Shown here piece by piece: positions 6,201 to 9,281 of a stretch of DNA of 9,281 nucleotides (its first letter is position 1; each line of letters starts with the position of its first letter). Both the position numbers and the translations under genes were made by a program. The notes under the pieces are model-generated. The model saw nothing but the letters and a program-made list of their open reading frames with translations. It did not search any database and had not been told where the DNA came from. This DNA is from a bacterium. GTDB lineage: Bacteria; Electryoneota; RPQS01. Where the stretch lies: the NCBI GenBank assembly GCA_028711875.1, contig JAQTRJ010000061.1, positions 1-9,281 on the forward strand, written 5' to 3'.

Positions 6201-7797
6201 TAGACAAGCTGAGGTGGCCTTGCGCGAGAGCGAAAACCGCTATCGCTTCTTGGCCGAGAACGCCACGGACTTCATCTGGGTGATGGACATGAACCTGAAA
6301 GGAACCTTCTGCAGTCCTTCAGTCACACGGATGCGCGGATACAGCGTTGAAGAAGCCAACGCACAGAGCCTCGAAGAGACTCTCACGCCCGCGTCGCTCG
6401 AAATCGCCCGACAGGTTCTCGGAGAAGAGCTGGCCTTGGGACGGTGCGGACCAGAAGGAAAGGTCCGGGTCCGCACCCTGGAATTGGAGATGGTGCGCAA
6501 GGATGGATCCACCCTCTGGACGGAGACGAACGCTTCGATCATCTGGGATTCGGACGGCAATCCGATCGGGATTTTGGGGAGCACGCGCGATATCTCCGAG
6601 CGAAAACGCGCGGAACAGGAACGGGAGCAACTGGAAACACAGTTGCGACGCGCGCAAAAAATGGAAGCGATCGGCACGTTGGCCGGCGGGATCGCGCACG
6701 ACTTCAACAATATTCTGACGCCGATCATGGCCTATACAGAAATGGCGGTGGAAGCACTCCCATCGGACACTTCGACCCGCACCGACTTGGAGCACGTGAT
6801 TGATGCCGCGAACCGCGCCAAGGACCTGGTCCGTCAGATCCTTACGTTCAGTCGTCAGACCGAGCAGGCGCGCTTTGCCATGTCGCTCACGCCGATTATC
6901 AAGGAAACACTGAAGCTGATTCGCGCATCGCTGCCCTCGACCATCGTGATCCACGAATATGTTGCTCCGCACACGGGGGAAGTGATGGCGGATCCGTCGC
7001 AAATGCATCAGGTACTCATGAATCTGTGCACCAACGCTGCGGCGTCCATGCGGCAAGGCGGTGGGGAGTTGTCTATCCGATTGGAGGACATATTCATCAC
7101 CGAAGACTTCGCGCGCGCCCATCCGCACCTGCACGAAGGTCCCTACGTGCGATTGTCCGTGTCCGACACCGGATGCGGCATGGACGCAGAAACTCTAACC
7201 CGCGCCTTCGAACCGTTTTTCACCACGAAACCCGTCGGCGAGGGAACCGGCCTGGGACTTTCGGTGGTTCACGGCATCATCACCGGAAGCGGCGGCGACG
7301 TCCACGTGACCAGCGAGCCGGGCACGGGAACCCGCTTCGATATTTATCTGCCGCGCGCGATGCAGCCAGCGCCCGCCGCTCCCGCTGAGAAAGCGGAGAT
7401 TCGCCCCGGTCATGAGCGGATACTGATCGTTGATGACGAGCCGGAAATCGCCCGCGTCGGCCAGCGGGTGCTTGAAAAGTACGGCTATCACGTCACGATT
7501 CGCACCAGTAGCGTCGAGGCGCTGGAAGTGTTCAAGGCGAATCCCGATCGTTTCGATATGGTGATTACCGATCTGACCATGCCGCATATAACCGGATTGC
7601 AGCTGACCGAGGAAATTCGCGCCCTGCAGCCCGATCTACCGGTGATTCTCATCACCGGATTCAGCAATCAGATGGATGAGCAGACGATTCAGAGCCTGCA
7701 GATCAACGCCTCGTTGTTGAAGCCGTTGTCGCCCTCCGAACTGGCGCGAATCGTTCGGCTCGTTCTGGATCAGCGGGCTGACGCGGCGCAGCGCTGA
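3199..7797 (+). CDS. Hybrid sensor histidine kinase, C-terminal part (PAS array, GAF, HisKA, HATPase, receiver)
   Basis: The frame runs from a GTG at 3199 with no convincing ribosome binding site; true homology begins at about 3232. Numbering from 1251 with one CG restored gives 2182 residues. In genome positions: end of PAS4 to 3303; PAS5 3340-3710; PAS6 3745-4115; PAS7 4150-4497; PAS8 4530-4875; PAS9 4925-5275; PAS10 5311-5670; GAF2 5700-6170; PAS11 6241-6610; HisKA 6646-6850 with GGIAHDFNN, phospho-acceptor His1817 (codon 6697); HATPase to about 7350 with LCTNAA (Asn1929), DTGCGM (Asp1973), FEPFFTTK and GEGTGLGL; receiver 7417-7780 with DD 2062-2063, phospho-acceptor Asp2108 (codon 7570), Thr2136 and Lys2158. 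All catalytic residues are present, so the kinase should autophosphorylate and pass phosphate to its own receiver. No membrane segment is seen. If it were translated separately, the ATG at 3268, just after the upstream TGA, is another possible restart. The HDOD gene follows 79 bases later. Confidence 0.9.
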   Translation: METIAGFTRARVAERDQHGDAILMIGNHEDITERKRTAAALAESEEQFRTIVSSVSEGMVLQESSGRVLTWNKTAERIFGIPAENIVGMLASEQRWKNIREDGTAFPTEEHPSHRTLQTGQSCHDVIMGVRHAVSNELSWISLNTNPVYKKGSAKPTAVAISFTDITARKEAEDALRTSRMHLSNAIRLAKLGYWEYDFLKDVFTFNDDFYAIFHTTAEREGGYLMPSAQYAKRFGHPDDMARVGEEIGKAATTTDPNYCTRIEHRIIYADGGVGHIAVQFRILKDEQGRTVKSFGMNQDITEIKQAEVALRDSEKHYRQLFNSMITGFALHKIILDENGKPCDYRFLEANPAFETLTGLKAPDIIGRTALEVLPGLEPLWFKSYGHVAMTGETVHFESYSRELAKHYEVTSYSPERGYFATIFQDVTERKQAEEALRQRGEQLRILFDNLTIGIYRTTPDGQILTANPALVKILGYESLDELVSRNLEGEGFHPSYPRSYFKSLIEENGEIQGLESAWVRHDGSTIFVRENARGVRGEHGEMLYYEGTVEDITEHKQAEEQSKEQAQEIERSRNILLQILESIPARVFWKDKDLRYLGCNSLFAHDAGRPRPDDLLGKTDYEMGWRDQADLYRADDQEVMQSAQPKLGIIEPQTTPTGEKIWLRTSKVPLKESDGVVWGMLGVYEDITKERHRDEALRASEERFKQVAESAGEWIWEVDAEGLYIYSSPVVQRILGYSPEELVGKLHFYDLFSPDKREELKAAALAAFAQRIAFMGFVNSTLHKNGNVVILETSGVPVLDEEGNLLGYRGTDTDITERRQAEEALHRHNEYLTALQETTLELLAEHDLDRLLESIIRRAGELMGTTTGWLDLLEPDANHLTPKIALGALATESLRFSAKKGEGLSGKVWESGRPIAVEDYDVWPGRIQGHQSNLIRSIVALPLLSGSKTLGVLGLAYEKEVKRTFDETAISLLHQFARLATLAIENARLFSVANRELAERRQAEVALRESENRYRFLAENATDFIWVMDMNLKGTFCSPSVTRMRGYSVEEANAQSLEETLTPASLEIARQVLGEELALGRCGPEGKVRVRTLELEMVRKDGSTLWTETNASIIWDSDGNPIGILGSTRDISERKRAEQEREQLETQLRRAQKMEAIGTLAGGIAHDFNNILTPIMAYTEMAVEALPSDTSTRTDLEHVIDAANRAKDLVRQILTFSRQTEQARFAMSLTPIIKETLKLIRASLPSTIVIHEYVAPHTGEVMADPSQMHQVLMNLCTNAAASMRQGGGELSIRLEDIFITEDFARAHPHLHEGPYVRLSVSDTGCGMDAETLTRAFEPFFTTKPVGEGTGLGLSVVHGIITGSGGDVHVTSEPGTGTRFDIYLPRAMQPAPAAPAEKAEIRPGHERILIVDDEPEIARVGQRVLEKYGYHVTIRTSSVEALEVFKANPDRFDMVITDLTMPHITGLQLTEEIRALQPDLPVILITGFSNQMDEQTIQSLQINASLLKPLSPSELARIVRLVLDQRADAAQR
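3221..3232 (+). repeat. (CG)6 dinucleotide tract at the frame break
   Basis: Six CG units interrupt PAS4 of the kinase. In the upstream frame the text is WIHARA then nonsense; in the downstream frame VAERDQHGDA follows. Adding one CG gives WIHARARVAERD, which matches the usual PAC pattern WIHARGRVVERD in length and sequence. Loss of one repeat unit therefore explains the break. Alternating CG tracts are known slippage and -2 deletion hotspots and can adopt Z-DNA. Confidence 0.9.
3286..3310 (+). repeat. Direct repeat, copy 2 (DITERKR linker after PAS4)
   Basis: This is the second copy of the repeat at 2898-2922, with a single mismatch (CGG for CGC arginine codon). It is read in the downstream frame, after the (CG)6 break. 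Confidence 0.8.
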
Positions 7798-7798
7798 C

Positions 7799-7812
7799 TC
7801 AAGATATCTTGA
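7799..7812. promoter_or_regulatory. 14-bp perfect palindrome between kinase and HDOD genes
   Basis: TCAAGATATCTTGA is its own reverse complement, with no spacer, and begins one base after the kinase stop codon. With no loop it is a poor RNA hairpin, so a dimeric protein binding site is more likely. No convincing promoter is visible next to it, and no terminator separates the two genes. Confidence 0.4.
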
Positions 7813-7866
7813 TAAGAGTGCGGCGACACAGCGGATTTTCGGGAACAAACAGAGACGATTCATCCT

Positions 7867-7874
7867 GGAGAAGG
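7867..7874 (+). promoter_or_regulatory. Strong Shine-Dalgarno of the HDOD gene
   Basis: GGAGAAGG lies just before the ATG at 7877, with its GGAG core six bases away. It is the strongest ribosome binding site in the window and fixes this start. Confidence 0.8.
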
Positions 7875-7876
7875 AC

Positions 7877-8764
7877 ATGTCGCACATCGCAGACGACACC
7901 AACACCTCGCCGTCCTATCAAGCGGAGCTTCTGGCGCAGCAAGTTGAGAGCATCCCGCCGCTTCCGATCATCATCGCCCACGCGCTGGAATTGACGGAGG
8001 ACGACGATCTGTCGGTATTATCGCTCGCCCACGCGCTGGAAGCCGATCCGGCATTGACGTCGCGCCTGCTGCGAGTGGCGAACTCCGCCTTCTACGGCCT
8101 GACGCAGCGCGTGTATACCGTGCGCGACGCGATTCAGATCATCGGATTCGAGGAAGTCCGCTCGCTGGCGCTCACCGCCACCGTGGTCGGTGGTCTGTGG
8201 GTGGATGACGAACTGTTCCATCGCCAGCGCTTCTGGCGGCACAGCCTCCGCTGCGGGCTATTTGCGCGCATCATCGCCATTCGGCTGCGCTATTCCAAAC
8301 CGGAGGTGGTGTTCACCCTCGGCGTTCTCCACGACATCGGCCGTGCCGCCATGATCCGCAACGACGCCGAAGCGTACCGGCGGACGGTTTCGCTGATGAG
8401 CGGCGAGGGCGTCGTTCTGTGGAAGGCGGAGCGGCGCGTTTTCGGATTCGACCATGCGGACGTCGGCGCCGCCATGGCCGGGAAATGGAATCTGCCCTCC
8501 TCGTTCGTGAGCGGAATTCGCCACCACCACCAGCCGAACGAGCAAGATCCGGACTTTCTGCTGGGACAAATCCTGGCTTTGTCCGATTCCTTGAGTCACG
8601 CGGCGTCGCCTGCGGATCGGGGAAACTACATCACCCCGCCGCTGTTTCACGGACTGTGGGATCCGCTCGGGCTGGACGAGGCCACCGTCCGTTCGATTTT
8701 CGAGGAGCGGGACTTCATTGAACAGCAAACGCGCTCTCTCTACGAAACGGCGATTCTAAATTAG
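7877..8764 (+). CDS. HDOD-domain signalling protein
   Basis: This is a 295-residue protein that is nearly all HDOD domain, a relative of HD phosphohydrolases used as an output or scaffold module in bacterial signalling. Family marks in order: ESIPPLP (24-30), the turn DPALTSRLLRVANSAFYG (57-74), AIQIIGFEEVRSLAL (85-99), FWRHSL (119-124), GVLHDIGRA (149-157), FGFDHADVGAAMAGKW (189-204), IRHHHQP (214-220) and LSDSLSH (235-241). His121, His152-Asp153, His193, His216-218 and Asp237 sit where metal-dependent HD enzymes carry their ligands, so activity is not excluded, although many HDOD proteins are thought non-catalytic. There is no receiver or other fused domain, and the length is typical for a stand-alone HDOD protein. 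It follows the hybrid kinase by 79 bases with no terminator between them, which suggests it serves the same pathway. No partner can be proved from sequence. Confidence 0.93.
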   Translation: MSHIADDTNTSPSYQAELLAQQVESIPPLPIIIAHALELTEDDDLSVLSLAHALEADPALTSRLLRVANSAFYGLTQRVYTVRDAIQIIGFEEVRSLALTATVVGGLWVDDELFHRQRFWRHSLRCGLFARIIAIRLRYSKPEVVFTLGVLHDIGRAAMIRNDAEAYRRTVSLMSGEGVVLWKAERRVFGFDHADVGAAMAGKWNLPSSFVSGIRHHHQPNEQDPDFLLGQILALSDSLSHAASPADRGNYITPPLFHGLWDPLGLDEATVRSIFEERDFIEQQTRSLYETAILN

Positions 8765-8774
8765 CGCGAGAGCC

Positions 8775-9281
8775 ATGCCCATACCATCTGCCTCACCACA
8801 CGGATTGCCGGCCGGTGTACGCATTCGCTCGCGGGCATTCGACAGTTGGAACGTCGAGTTCCGTCTCGACGTGGCTGAGTTGCTCGATCAGCAGACCCTG
8901 CTCCATCATTTACGCGAGATCAAGCGGGGTATCGCCCGTCTGCATTCACTCCCGGAAAACAGTCTGATTTTCGACGGCATTCTTCACAAGGAACGTTCCG
9001 AGAGTTACGTGGACGTCGTGGTGCGGATCCGAAAGCAGCATTATGAAAAAGGCGCTCCACTCGTGCATTTCAAGGAGGGAATCGGCGAAGACGAAACCCG
9101 CTATTCGCACATGACGGCGCTGCTGGATATTTTCTATCTCGACGAATTCGAACGTCCCGTCACCCACGACCGTCTGCTGCAGGCGATCAGGCTGGCCCGC
9201 GTGCGCATGGATCTTGTGGATGACGCGATGCTGCTCAGGAAGTTGGAGGATGTCATGACGCAGCAGGGGACAATTCGCAAT
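8775..9281 (+). CDS. Unrecognised protein, N-terminal 169 residues (3' end outside window)
   Basis: An uninterrupted frame runs from the ATG at 8775 to the right edge, starting 10 bases after the HDOD stop. The ribosome binding site is weak (GAGAG within CGCGAGAGCC, close to the ATG), consistent with translational coupling. I do not recognise a family. It begins with a Pro/Ser-rich lead, then an acidic-hydrophobic helix (VAELLDQQTLLHHLREIKRGIA split over residues 33-54). A mixed alpha/beta part follows with the strand SYVDVVVRIRK (77-87), then ALLDIFYLDEFERPVT (115-130) and a helical, charged end (LLQAIRLARVRMD, LLRKLEDVM). There is no signal peptide or membrane segment, so it should be cytoplasmic. 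Position suggests a third component of the kinase-HDOD operon; the C-terminal part beyond the window may hold the diagnostic domain. Confidence 0.75.
   Translation, partial: MPIPSASPHGLPAGVRIRSRAFDSWNVEFRLDVAELLDQQTLLHHLREIKRGIARLHSLPENSLIFDGILHKERSESYVDVVVRIRKQHYEKGAPLVHFKEGIGEDETRYSHMTALLDIFYLDEFERPVTHDRLLQAIRLARVRMDLVDDAMLLRKLEDVMTQQGTIRN

Noticed and set aside
2898..6620. Repeated short motifs as a CRISPR-like or mobile repeat array
   Set aside because: The recurring blocks are codons for the DITERK and QAEEALR linkers between PAS domains and are explained by protein modularity.
6319..7134. 271-codon open frame on the minus strand
   Set aside because: It lies opposite the HisKA/HATPase coding region, whose conserved motifs are certain.

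Overview
The window is a bacterial chromosomal segment, roughly 55-60% GC, with every convincing gene on the + strand. Nothing in it fixes the phylum. Very long multi-PAS hybrid kinases beside HDOD proteins are common in large-genome environmental bacteria such as Deltaproteobacteria, Acidobacteria and several candidate phyla, so that is only a weak guess. No tRNA, rRNA, CRISPR array or transposase is visible.

Layout: (1) 1-672 holds the tail of a SAM-dependent methyltransferase gene, then a tightly spaced small thioredoxin-like gene with a CAPC active site. (2) 673-1250 is a long non-coding stretch. It carries what looks like the last codons of a lost membrane-protein gene (699-779), three clear hairpins (758-821, 851-870, 939-964), a less GC-rich stretch ending in an extended -10 promoter (1176-1184), and a perfect 10-bp inverted repeat (1204-1235) in the presumed leader of the next gene. 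(3) 1251-7797 encodes one very large soluble hybrid sensor histidine kinase: 11 PAS domains, 2 GAF domains, HisKA, HATPase and a C-terminal receiver. It is split into two reading frames at a (CG)6 tract at 3221-3232; one extra CG would restore a single protein of about 2182 residues. (4) 7877-8764 encodes an HDOD-domain protein behind a strong Shine-Dalgarno, and 8775 to the window end encodes the first 169 residues of an unrecognised protein starting 10 bases later.

The last three genes look like one signalling operon: a cytoplasmic multi-input kinase that phosphorylates its own receiver, an HDOD protein that may act in output or scaffolding, and an unknown third protein. The main open question is whether the (CG)6 frameshift is a sequencing or assembly artefact, a real mutation, or a slippage switch. 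The most structured unexplained DNA is the 757-970 hairpin block and the leader inverted repeat before the kinase.
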